Assembly: GCA_030053935.1 (NCBI GenBank) | Contig: JASGCU010000016.1 | Location: forward strand, 1 to 35,582 | DNA: 35,582 nt | Source: Chitinophagaceae bacterium | GTDB taxonomy: Bacteria; Bacteroidota; Bacteroidia; Cytophagales; JASGCU01 | Reading direction: 5' to 3' | In this document: piece after piece, positions 1 to 7,940 of the stretch | Numbering within the stretch: the stretch's first letter is position 1 | How the letters are laid out: every line of letters begins with the position of its first letter | Notes under the pieces: generated by a model | What the model was told of the DNA's origin: nothing | The model's database searches: none | Seen by the model: only the letters and a program-made list of their open reading frames with translations | Translations under genes and position numbers: made by a program

Positions 1-38
1 GTGCCACCGGTGATAAGAATAACTTTATTGTTGAACAT
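1..38 (-). CDS. Start of NAD(P)-dependent sugar-nucleotide dehydratase/epimerase (partial, PseB-like)
   Basis: Only the first 13 codons are inside the window. Starting at the ATG read from position 38 they give MFNNKVILITGGT, which is the first beta strand and the start of the glycine-rich NAD(P)-binding loop of the extended short-chain dehydrogenase family. This exact style of opening is typical of UDP-N-acetylglucosamine 4,6-dehydratases of the PseB type, which begin the pathways to pseudaminic acid and related surface sugars. It lies 15 bases downstream of the FkbM methyltransferase on the same strand, so it is probably the next gene of the same glycan operon. The family (SDR, Rossmann) is well supported. 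The PseB assignment is inference from 13 residues and context. Confidence 0.6.
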   Translation of the reverse strand, partial: MFNNKVILITGG

Positions 39-53
39 GTATCAATTAAACTA

Positions 54-1133
54 TTAGTTTGAAGGATATGGTACCCACATATACTGTGCCCATATATTAT
101 AATTATTAGATTTTAAGAAAGAATGATATTTTGTTAACTTTTTATATTCTTTTTTATGTATTTGTTTTATAGAGTTTATAATTTTTATACTATCTTTTTC
201 ATCTATAAGATTATTTTCTCTACAGTATTCGGTCATTTGTATTGCTTCTGCATAAAAATTATAAACACAGTATAGAGATATGAGTTTTCTAATAATTGAT
301 ACAGGCGGTTGTTCTTTCTTTACCCAATTTATACTCCTAAAATATACCGCATCAAATTCATATACCCTAGCACTAACTGATGGGGATTGCTCATGAGCAT
401 CAAGATATATTTTATGGTATGATTTATTATCGGTAGAATTAGGTATATGTCCTCTATTTATCCTAAGTTCAAAAAGTTCAAATCCAGATTGTCTCATAAA
501 ACTATCGGTATTTTGGAAAGTAGCCTGATTCATGTATATCTCATGTAGCCCTACTTCCACTTCTATCAGCATTATATCTTTCAACATATCTGGTGAAATT
601 CCCTGTATAATTTCTAATTCTGCACCTTGAACGTCCAATTTTATAGCATCAAAATTTTTCACCTTTATCTCTTTTAGAATTGTACTTAAATTTCTTGTTT
701 CTATTTCTAGTTCTTTCATAGGAAACAAATAAGTACTTTTTTCTGAAAATAAAACTGATTCTTTATTAACTGGTAAAATAGAACTTCCAGTGGGAACATT
801 ACTAAGATAGAGTGTTCTTTTCCCATCTTTTCCAGAAAGTGCCTTATTTATATAATGAAAATCATGAGGATGAGAATACCTTCCAACAGTAGATATCAAA
901 TCATCATAAGATCGTAAATCAGGTTCAAAAATATAAAAACAAGTATTACCTATTAATTTATGATGATGGGGCTGTAAATTCACCGCTCCTCCCACATCTA
1001 CAAGAGTTATTTTTTCACCATCTAAAAGGTCTCGAATCTCACAAATAGTATCAGAAGATAAAGTAGTTTTGTTCCTCTTCCATAGTCGAGCAAATATTAA
1101 AGCGTTTTTTATAATTTTTTTTATATACATCAT
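54..1133 (-). CDS. FkbM family methyltransferase
   Basis: This 359-residue protein is predicted to be an S-adenosylmethionine-dependent O-methyltransferase of the FkbM family, probably acting on a sugar or glycan. The SAM-binding motif I is VDVGGA at residues 45-50. An acidic end of strand 2 follows (FEPD, about 69-72), and the family-typical DAIKLDVQGAE lies at 162-172. The last 80 residues or so are lysine- and tyrosine-rich, beyond the core fold, and not recognised. Two ATGs stand in tandem at the start. The first overlaps the stop codon of the oxygenase upstream by four bases (ATGA), which suggests translational coupling. Together with the Wzt-like ATPase and the sugar-nucleotide enzyme start downstream, the context points to modification of an exported polysaccharide. 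The substrate is unknown. Confidence 0.85.
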   Translation of the reverse strand: MMYIKKIIKNALIFARLWKRNKTTLSSDTICEIRDLLDGEKITLVDVGGAVNLQPHHHKLIGNTCFYIFEPDLRSYDDLISTVGRYSHPHDFHYINKALSGKDGKRTLYLSNVPTGSSILPVNKESVLFSEKSTYLFPMKELEIETRNLSTILKEIKVKNFDAIKLDVQGAELEIIQGISPDMLKDIMLIEVEVGLHEIYMNQATFQNTDSFMRQSGFELFELRINRGHIPNSTDNKSYHKIYLDAHEQSPSVSARVYEFDAVYFRSINWVKKEQPPVSIIRKLISLYCVYNFYAEAIQMTEYCRENNLIDEKDSIKIINSIKQIHKKEYKKLTKYHSFLKSNNYNIWAQYMWVPYPSN

Positions 1134-2353
1134 TTTTTTATGCCTATAGAATTAAAAACTAATCTTTTGAGTTTCCCTAATCGCCTACGAATAAAAACTT
1201 TTTTTGTAGGTTTTTCCGAAAATATTACTTGAAGTGCGATCCTTTCACCACTGTTTAGAAGACCACCTCTATGGAGCACATTTGCTCCGTCAAAAACTAA
1301 AAATGTTCCTGCCTCTCCCAAAATATGTTTTTCATTTTGTAAAACATATTTTTCTTCACTACTACCAGGTATAAGATCCCATCCAAAATGAGAATTCCAT
1401 TGCATAAAATTTGGTAATTTCATGAAATCTTCTCTAAATATTGGGCATGAAAAAATCTGATGGTAATTGTGCTGATAAAAATTCTTCTCTTTAAATAGAT
1501 CCCCCCTGCCCACCTGTCCTATTATTCTTCCAACTAAATACCCTAATGCTGTCAATTTTAGGTCACTTAGATGGGGAATACTTACAGACGTTGGTCCATT
1601 ATCCTTTGTAACATCACTTAAATACAATATTGATTTTGGGTAAGCGGGAGATTCATCGTAATGAAAATAAGTAGTTTTAGCTGGTAGATCATAATTATCG
1701 TATTTTACGTTCCACCAAGTAGATTTTGGAACACTTAATTCTAAAGCAAGTCCACCTACATGCATTTCACGACCAGTATACATGCTCATGAGTTCATTCA
1801 TTTTTAAATACTCAAATTGTTTGTTTACTACGTCAGCAATTTTTTGAACTATATCACCATTATTTATAGAAAGATCATCTCTTGTTGTTTTTCCTTCCCG
1901 TACATTTTGTTTAAAAACTTCTATTGCAGGTTGACCAACCTTTAATATTTCTTCTACTGCACGTTTTTCTATTTTTGAAACATAATACAAATTTTCTTTC
2001 AGAAAAATATACTTATCATACAGTGATTTTTCTTGTTGAGTTTTAAGAAAAGTTTTTGTTTCAAGAAAATAAAATTTTATATCATTTTCAAGTAAAAAAT
2101 TTATTTCATTAAATAAATCAGTAATAAAATAACCATCCCTTTCTATTTTTTTTTGTTTTAGCAATATGAGTTTTATTTTCTCTAACTCTCCAAAGCATTC
2201 ACTTTTAATTTTTTCTTTTAATTTTCTTTTTAACCGAAACCCTTCTATCTTTATTACTTTGTACAATGTTTCAAAATTTTGAATATCCTCTTGCGAGAGT
2301 TCAAACGAGTAATTTGGTTTAAGAAAAGCCTTATGGATCCTGTAATCTATCAT
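1130..2353 (-). CDS. PhyH-like 2-oxoglutarate/Fe(II)-dependent oxygenase
   Basis: This 407-residue protein looks like a non-heme iron, 2-oxoglutarate-dependent dioxygenase of the phytanoyl-CoA dioxygenase type. The iron triad can be placed as H231-x-D233 (in TYFHYDES) and H361 (in NVLHRGG), with R371 (in GERIAL) as the likely 2-oxoglutarate-binding arginine. The spacing and the small hydrophobic segment before the distal histidine (GTFLVFDGANVL) suit the double-stranded beta helix. The first 180 residues or so are lysine/glutamate-rich and helical, which is unusual, and I do not recognise them. The gene sits between a Wzt-like ATPase and an FkbM methyltransferase and overlaps the latter by four bases. 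A role in hydroxylating or tailoring a surface glycan or lipid carrier is inferred from that context only. Confidence 0.72.
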   Translation of the reverse strand: MIDYRIHKAFLKPNYSFELSQEDIQNFETLYKVIKIEGFRLKRKLKEKIKSECFGELEKIKLILLKQKKIERDGYFITDLFNEINFLLENDIKFYFLETKTFLKTQQEKSLYDKYIFLKENLYYVSKIEKRAVEEILKVGQPAIEVFKQNVREGKTTRDDLSINNGDIVQKIADVVNKQFEYLKMNELMSMYTGREMHVGGLALELSVPKSTWWNVKYDNYDLPAKTTYFHYDESPAYPKSILYLSDVTKDNGPTSVSIPHLSDLKLTALGYLVGRIIGQVGRGDLFKEKNFYQHNYHQIFSCPIFREDFMKLPNFMQWNSHFGWDLIPGSSEEKYVLQNEKHILGEAGTFLVFDGANVLHRGGLLNSGERIALQVIFSEKPTKKVFIRRRLGKLKRLVFNSIGIKK

Positions 2354-2407
2354 TTTTTTAATTATACGTGTAATTTTTTAATTTTTTTAACAATAAATAT
2401 GATGTAT

Positions 2408-3661
2408 TTAAATTTTTGTTATATGTACTTTCTCAATAACGGGGTCTCTAAAAATCTTTATGGATGGAACATCTGCAACATGTGCATCAATAACATCGTA
2501 TGGAGAATTATTTTTATCTAACAATACAATATATGGAAAAGCGTACTCTAAATTACAAGAAGAGAGATTATCTATCTTAAGATGTAGTTTATGGTAAACA
2601 TTTTTCTTAATAATGTCATCACAACGGTACTTATTTGTTCCATAGGCTAAACTATTGGGAGAATTTTGAAATCCTATAGCTACAAATAAGTTATCATTTT
2701 CTATATCAACAGATGAAACAAGTGTAAACAATAATACTAAAAAATTATTTTCTTGAGAAGGGAAATGGGTACATTCAATATCTTTTACAAGTACTTTCCC
2801 ACAAACATTTCCAGTTGCTCTACACCTCTCTATTCGTTTATTGATAGATGTTTCTTTTATAATAAACTCGTAATTTGTTTTACCTTGATATTTTTGAACA
2901 ATGGTTTCAGATATATTAAAACTTTGTAATTGTCCATTGCTAAGTAGGATTGATGTTGGACATAAATCCAAAATAGTATTTAAATTATGACTCACAAACA
3001 GCACCGTCCTTCCTTGTCCTTTCGAGATATCTCCCATTTTTCCGAGGCATTTTTTCTGAAATTCAGCATCTCCTACGGCTAATACTTCGTCAACAATCAA
3101 AATTTCACTTTCTAAATGTGCCGCAACCGCAAACGCAAGCCGAACATACATTCCCGAAGAATACCGTTTTACGGGAGTATCTATATATCTTTCTACCCCT
3201 GAGAAGTCCACTATTTCGTCAAATTTTCTGGTTATTTCTTTTTTTCGCATGCCAAGGATAGCACCGTTAAGAAATATATTTTCTCTTCCGCTTAATTCGG
3301 GATGAAAACCTGTTCCTACTTCTAACAAACTGGCTATCCTTCCTTTTATTTTAATGGTTCCTGTGGTAGGAGAGGTGATTTGGCTGAGAATTTTTAAGAG
3401 AGTACTTTTCCCCGCACCATTTCTGCCAATAATTCCTACAGCATCCCCTTGCTGTATTTCAAAATTAATATCTTTCAAACTCCATACAATATCAGATTTT
3501 CCTTTTTTGCTTCTATCGTTTGTTTCTCCTATTTTCAAAAAAGGATCTTCTTTTCCTCGTTTGATAGCCCACCATCTTTCTATGTCTCTGCTCAGTGTTC
3601 CTGTGGAAAATTGCCCTAATTGGTATGCCTTTGATATGTTTTCTGCTTTTATTACCGTCAT
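2408..3661 (-). CDS. ABC transporter ATP-binding protein for polysaccharide export (Wzt-like)
   Basis: This 417-residue protein is the ATPase of an ABC exporter that moves lipid-linked O-antigen, capsule or teichoic-type polymer across the inner membrane. Walker A is GRNGAGKST at 79-87, the signature is YSSGM at 167-171 (the variant seen in polysaccharide exporters), Walker B is ILIVDE at 187-192, and the H-loop is FVSHN near 225. Residues from about 250 to 417 form an extra beta-rich C-terminal domain as in E. coli O8/O9a Wzt, where it recognises the terminal modification of the glycan. That fits the methyltransferase and oxygenase genes immediately downstream. No permease (Wzm) gene is next to it in the window. 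A 10-base gap separates it from the upstream gene. Confidence 0.9.
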   Translation of the reverse strand: MTVIKAENISKAYQLGQFSTGTLSRDIERWWAIKRGKEDPFLKIGETNDRSKKGKSDIVWSLKDINFEIQQGDAVGIIGRNGAGKSTLLKILSQITSPTTGTIKIKGRIASLLEVGTGFHPELSGRENIFLNGAILGMRKKEITRKFDEIVDFSGVERYIDTPVKRYSSGMYVRLAFAVAAHLESEILIVDEVLAVGDAEFQKKCLGKMGDISKGQGRTVLFVSHNLNTILDLCPTSILLSNGQLQSFNISETIVQKYQGKTNYEFIIKETSINKRIERCRATGNVCGKVLVKDIECTHFPSQENNFLVLLFTLVSSVDIENDNLFVAIGFQNSPNSLAYGTNKYRCDDIIKKNVYHKLHLKIDNLSSCNLEYAFPYIVLLDKNNSPYDVIDAHVADVPSIKIFRDPVIEKVHITKI

Positions 3662-3670
3662 GTTTTTAAT

Positions 3671-4369
3671 CTATTCCTTTTCTACAATAAGTTTTTTTAA
3701 GTGCCTCAAAGTACAAACAATTTTCATTAAGTCTTCTTTTTCTGTAGCGTCGTACCCTCCACTTACGCAAAAAATATCTTTTTTGAGAGTTGCAAAGAAC
3801 CAATTCCTTTCTATTACATAGCATCCGTAGATATATTTGTTATTTTTATTTTGTTCTCGGGCAATGAGCATAGCGGCGAGCATTTGTCCTTGCGCATCAT
3901 TTTTTCCATATTCATTTGCTTTTTTTAATTCTTGCATAAAAAAATAAGGTACATCCGGTTCCCCCGAAAAGGTATAAGAAGCCATCATTCCATCACAAAT
4001 AACCGATAATTCTTTATTTTCAACTATACCAGATATAGAGCGTTCATAAAAAAATTTACATATTCCTTTGATATTGAGATTTGCTACGTGCATTATAAGA
4101 GAGATAAAGTGCATTTTTAACTCCTCTTCATTCCATCCCCAATGCAATGTATTGTATTTCTCTATTGCACTCTGTAAAAGAAGATTGTCCTCGTTACTTA
4201 TATTTTCAAAATAGTTGAGCCACGTGGTTAATCTTTCACAAGAATCTGATACCTGTATCCTAAAAGCATTTATTACTTTGTTACTTCTTAAGTTATAAAA
4301 CTTTTCCGGTTTTTGTTTTGTAATATCCATTAGAGTATTTTTTTTAGAGTATTTTTTTGTAATAATCAA
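3671..4369 (-). CDS. Hypothetical protein, PD-(D/E)XK-like fold (larger of an adjacent pair)
   Basis: This 232-residue soluble protein has no signal peptide or membrane segment. I do not recognise it by name. The middle and C-terminal half shows an order of features seen in PD-(D/E)XK nuclease-like proteins: an acidic residue in a strand (SVICDG), a later E-x-K (FMQELKKA), a glutamine-containing helix (GQMLAAMLIA) and a closing strand pair (YIYGCYVIERNWFFATL). The same order and the IYGC...W.F..L ending recur in the next gene upstream (4434-4940), so the two look like distant paralogues. An alternative in-frame start lies at the second Met (MDITKQK, residue 14). It lies just ahead of the Wzt-like ATPase and may be co-transcribed with it. 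Nuclease activity is not shown; the family may be catalytically inactive. Confidence 0.6.
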   Translation of the reverse strand: MIITKKYSKKNTLMDITKQKPEKFYNLRSNKVINAFRIQVSDSCERLTTWLNYFENISNEDNLLLQSAIEKYNTLHWGWNEEELKMHFISLIMHVANLNIKGICKFFYERSISGIVENKELSVICDGMMASYTFSGEPDVPYFFMQELKKANEYGKNDAQGQMLAAMLIAREQNKNNKYIYGCYVIERNWFFATLKKDIFCVSGGYDATEKEDLMKIVCTLRHLKKLIVEKE

Positions 4370-4433
4370 TAATATACTGAAAAACTCCTAAAAGTTTTGG
4401 AATATTATCCAAATAATATGTTTCTGTATCTAA

Positions 4434-4940
4434 TTATAAGAGAGAATTCAATCGCATAAACTTCCATTCGCGCCCCGTAGTCACACATCCATAAATATAT
4501 GGGACGGGTGTTTTCTTATTTTCATTAAATTTTTTAGAAGCATACATTTGAACGGCACATTGGGGTATTCCTAAGTCAATATCTTGTTTTTTTGCTTCTA
4601 CTACTTGCATTATAGGGTAGTTCAATACTAAACTTTCTACATTTTTTGTAATGATAAAATCACATTTTCCAGTGAGTTCTTTATCTACCTTCAGGTTTAT
4701 TCCAGAATAAATAGATATATATTTATTATTCTGCTGTCTTACTTCAGTGAGAATAGGAGCAACTATAAATTCAGAACGAGCTTTTTCTGTCCAGATAGGA
4801 TATTCTTTTGCTATTTCTAAGCATGTTGTAATCCATTGGCTCGGTTTTACTAGTGGTATGTCTGAAAATAAATTATTTGTTTTACTTTTCACCCCATATT
4901 TTTCGTGGAGCATTTCTAAAGATATATTTTTATATGCCAT
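4434..4940 (-). CDS. Hypothetical protein, PD-(D/E)XK-like (smaller of an adjacent pair)
   Basis: This 168-residue soluble protein of unknown function resembles a widespread group of small uncharacterised proteins in Bacteroidota and cyanobacteria (recognition from memory). The likely PD-(D/E)XK core is D in GKCDFIITKN, then E-x-K in MQVVEAKKQD, followed by a conserved glutamine in LGIPQCAVQMYAS. It ends with the strand pair YIYGCVTTGREWKFMRL, with the ORF finishing a few residues later. The E-A-K-K pattern is intact, so metal binding is possible. It is separated by 64 bases from the related 232-residue gene downstream and is the first gene of the minus-strand cluster. A role in DNA cleavage, DNA repair or a toxin-like activity cannot be decided from the sequence. 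Confidence 0.62.
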   Translation of the reverse strand: MAYKNISLEMLHEKYGVKSKTNNLFSDIPLVKPSQWITTCLEIAKEYPIWTEKARSEFIVAPILTEVRQQNNKYISIYSGINLKVDKELTGKCDFIITKNVESLVLNYPIMQVVEAKKQDIDLGIPQCAVQMYASKKFNENKKTPVPYIYGCVTTGREWKFMRLNSLL

Positions 4941-5363
4941 TTTTCTTAATATTTGAAAACAAGGAGATACCTATTTTACAATATATACTTTGATAATTTT
5001 TTTAAATTATTGGCTCATAAAGAATCAAATGATCTTGTATTTTTGAAATAAATATAAAATATTTTGAATGTATCTCATTATCTTTACTTCTATAATGTAA
5101 ACAATGAGTGTTATTTAAAAATAAACGAACAAATTCTAAATATATTTTTTATTTTCATATTTTTTGTTTTGTGTATTATTACTCCAAAATATTTTTAAAA
5201 ATATTGCTAAAATACAAATCATTTTTAGTATATTTGGCTTTTGGGTAAACTGAACGGATGTAATCATACTTTTTTAATATTAAATGAGTGTAAGAATATA
5301 TTGAATATATTTGGTTCAAAAGCATTTTAAAATAAATAATAAATAGAAAGAAATATATTGAGA
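4941..5363. other. Divergent intergenic region, probable promoters
   Basis: About 420 bases of very AT-rich sequence separate two divergently transcribed genes. It must hold the promoters for both the minus-strand glycan cluster and the SLBB export gene. On the plus strand there are two exact matches to the Bacteroidota -7 element TAnnTTTG: TATATTTG at 5229-5236 and at 5306-5313. A TTG that could act as the -33 element lies at 5204-5206, 22 bases before the first match, which is slightly long. The second match has no good -33 partner. No RNA gene or coding segment was recognised here. Confidence 0.45.
5229..5236 (+). promoter_or_regulatory. Candidate Bacteroidota -7 promoter element for the SLBB export gene
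   Basis: TATATTTG matches the Bacteroidota sigma-factor -7 consensus TAnnTTTG exactly, and a TTG at 5204-5206 could serve as the -33 element. The resulting leader would be about 125 bases. The same octamer at 5306-5313 is an alternative. In such AT-rich DNA these matches can occur by chance. Confidence 0.3.
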
Positions 5364-7940
5364 ATGAACATAAGACATGGTATGATTATTGTGGGGATGG
5401 TAGTGCTTGCTAACAATACTCTTTTTGGGCAGATAAATACTGAAAATGAACAGTTAGAGTATATCAGAAGGCAAGCAGAGCAATTGGGAATTTCAGAAAA
5501 AGAGTTATTGGAAGTGTATAAAAAAAATGGACGGGAAGACCTCATTATAAAATCAAAAATAGAAGAACAAAAGCAGAACCGTTTGAAACAAAATCAAAAA
5601 ATAAGTACAAAAAAAGATGATTTTGATGCTGAAAGAAACAAAGAACCTGTCTCAGTAGATGATATATTAGTGGAAGAAGATGAGGAGGAAGAGAGTGGTT
5701 CCCCAAAAAGATTTAAACTTACAAAAAAAGAGGACAAAATATTTGGGTACAAATTATTTAAAAAACGGAATCTTGATTTTATACCAAGTGACCAAACCGC
5801 TACCCCTAAAAATTATATATTAGGCGGAGGAGATGAGCTTATAATAGAGGTGTATGGTGCTTACCAAAAAACATATAGAGTAGAGGTTTCTCCCGATGGC
5901 AATATTAACGTGCCTGTTATTGGTATAGTAAGTGTTTCTGGATTATCCATTGATGTAATGAAGAAATTGTTAATAGAAAAACTTTCTAAAATACATGCAG
6001 GAATAAAGGGTTCTAATCCAAACACTTTTATTCAGGTAAGTTTAGGAAATATGAGAACGATAAAAGTTAATGTGGTTGGTGAAGTTAAGAATCCGGGGGC
6101 CTACCTTCTGCCTTCTTTTTCTCCGGTTTTTCATGCTCTTTATTCTGCGGGTGGTCCTTCTATTTTAGGAACACTTCGGCATATACAAGTATATAGATTA
6201 GGAAAACTTATTACAGAAGTAGATGTATATACTTTTTTATTACATGGCGATGTATCAGGAAATATAAGATTAGAAGATAATGACGTGGTTCTGGTGAGAC
6301 GAATAGAAAATAGAATTGAAGTAAAAGGGCAGGTGAGGACCCCTGGATATTATGAAATGAAACCCCAAGAAACTGTCTTAGATCTTTTAAAATATGTGGG
6401 AGGATTTACAGATATGGCATATAAAGAGGAGATAAAAGTTGTTAGCACTTACCGAAATGAAAAAGAAGCAAAAGATGTTTCCAAACAAAATTATGGTTCT
6501 TTTACCTTCAAAGATGGAGATAGAGTGGAAATATCTAAAATTTTAAGTGCTGTTTCTCAAAAAGTTCAAGTAGCAGGTGCTGTTTTCAGAGAGGGCATAT
6601 ATGAATACACGAAAGGTATGACTCTCAAACAATTAGTGTATAAAGCGGGAGGTGTAAGAAAAGATGCTTTTATGGATAGAGCAATTATCTATAGAACTGA
6701 AAAAAAATTGCAATACAGTACTGTTTCCATCAACCTCAATACAGCATTAGATAGTTTAGCAGAAGACTTTATTTTACAAGAATCTGACGTTTTACATCTA
6801 CCGAGTATATATGATATACGAGAAGAATTTTATGTGCAAATTACAGGAGAAGTAAATAAACCTGGCTATTTTCCCTATTTAGAAAATATGACAGTAGCAG
6901 ACCTTATAATAGCAAGTGGTGGGATAAAAAACTCTGCTTCTAAGATGTATATAGAAATAGCAAGAAGAACCCAAGACAAGAGAGAGGATCCTCTTACTGA
7001 AATTATAAGAGTTAATATACCCGAATCTTTTTATTTTTTTGAAAAAGATACTATTAATAATATCATTCTATCGCCTTTTGATTATGTATTTATAAGAAAA
7101 AATCCAAGTTATGAAGAGCAAAAAACAGTGAACGTTATGGGAGAAGTGGTATATCCGGGTGAATATGCCCTTGAAAATAACCAAATATATCTATCTGATA
7201 TTCTCAAAAGATGTGGGTTATTTACTAAATATGCATATATAGAAGGGGCATCTTTGAAACGTAGAACTGAAAAATATATAAAAGAAGAAAAAATAGATGC
7301 TGATTTAAAAAAATATAAGCAGATATCCGATTATTTGAAAAATACTATCAAAGAATCTGATGCTTCTATTCAAACAAACATAAAAAGATTGGATATAAAA
7401 ATACAAGAAATTTTTTTACAAAAACAAGAAAAATATATTCAAGAACAAGATACTACTTCTCAAAAGACTGAAAAACGAAAAGAAAATGAAGACCAATTTA
7501 CAGAAGAATATGAAAATGTGGATATAAACTTGCCTAACATTATAAAAAAACCAAAAAGTAAGCAAGATATAATTTTAAAAGAAGGTGATATTATACTTAT
7601 TCCTTCGCAACTAGAAACAGTAAAAGTTCGAGGAGAGGTTTTACATCCTACTTCTATGCGATATGATGGTACTAATAGATTTAGAACCTACATAAATAGA
7701 TCGGGAGGGTTTTCTTTTAAAGCAAAAAAAGGAAGTTGTTACGTTATTTATCCGAATGGAAGAATAGCAAAAACCAAAAACTTTGTTTTTTTTAGAATAT
7801 ATCCAAAATTAAAACCAGGATCAGAAATTTATGTACCTGCAAATACTAATAAAAGGCCTATTACTGCTTTTGAAATCATTGGTGCTACTTCTTCTTTGGT
7901 TACGACTCTGGTTCTTATTTGGAATATAACTAAAAATTAG
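5364..7940 (+). CDS. Outer-membrane polysaccharide export protein with multiple SLBB domains
   Basis: Read from the ATG at 5364 (an upstream in-frame TTG at 5358 adds two residues and is less likely), this is an 858-residue exported protein with a signal peptide ending near FGQ. A charged, helical segment fills residues 25-130. A polysaccharide-export (Wza/KpsD-type) domain begins near GGGDELIIEVYG (about 152). Six SLBB-type units follow, opening with a G-x-V-x-x-P-G-like pattern near 230 (VVGEVKNPGAY), 318 (GQVRTPGYY), 400 (GAVFREGIY), 492 (GEVNKPGYF), 590 (GEVVYPGEY) and 754 (GEVLHPTSM). A lysine/glutamate-rich, probably coiled-coil insert of roughly 90 residues separates units 5 and 6. The C-terminus has one hydrophobic segment (about 833-853). 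Its likely role is the periplasmic/outer-membrane channel for exopolysaccharide or O-antigen. No Wzc-type kinase is adjacent. Confidence 0.9.
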   Translation: MNIRHGMIIVGMVVLANNTLFGQINTENEQLEYIRRQAEQLGISEKELLEVYKKNGREDLIIKSKIEEQKQNRLKQNQKISTKKDDFDAERNKEPVSVDDILVEEDEEEESGSPKRFKLTKKEDKIFGYKLFKKRNLDFIPSDQTATPKNYILGGGDELIIEVYGAYQKTYRVEVSPDGNINVPVIGIVSVSGLSIDVMKKLLIEKLSKIHAGIKGSNPNTFIQVSLGNMRTIKVNVVGEVKNPGAYLLPSFSPVFHALYSAGGPSILGTLRHIQVYRLGKLITEVDVYTFLLHGDVSGNIRLEDNDVVLVRRIENRIEVKGQVRTPGYYEMKPQETVLDLLKYVGGFTDMAYKEEIKVVSTYRNEKEAKDVSKQNYGSFTFKDGDRVEISKILSAVSQKVQVAGAVFREGIYEYTKGMTLKQLVYKAGGVRKDAFMDRAIIYRTEKKLQYSTVSINLNTALDSLAEDFILQESDVLHLPSIYDIREEFYVQITGEVNKPGYFPYLENMTVADLIIASGGIKNSASKMYIEIARRTQDKREDPLTEIIRVNIPESFYFFEKDTINNIILSPFDYVFIRKNPSYEEQKTVNVMGEVVYPGEYALENNQIYLSDILKRCGLFTKYAYIEGASLKRRTEKYIKEEKIDADLKKYKQISDYLKNTIKESDASIQTNIKRLDIKIQEIFLQKQEKYIQEQDTTSQKTEKRKENEDQFTEEYENVDINLPNIIKKPKSKQDIILKEGDIILIPSQLETVKVRGEVLHPTSMRYDGTNRFRTYINRSGGFSFKAKKGSCYVIYPNGRIAKTKNFVFFRIYPKLKPGSEIYVPANTNKRPITAFEIIGATSSLVTTLVLIWNITKN

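Noticed and set aside
3354-3821. Plus-strand open frame of 155 codons
   Set aside because: Antisense to the conserved Walker A region of the Wzt-like ATPase and to the start of its neighbour. No recognisable motif.
5306-5313. Second TATATTTG as the promoter of the SLBB gene
   Set aside because: It matches the -7 consensus but lacks a TTG at the right upstream distance. It is kept only as an alternative in the intergenic note.
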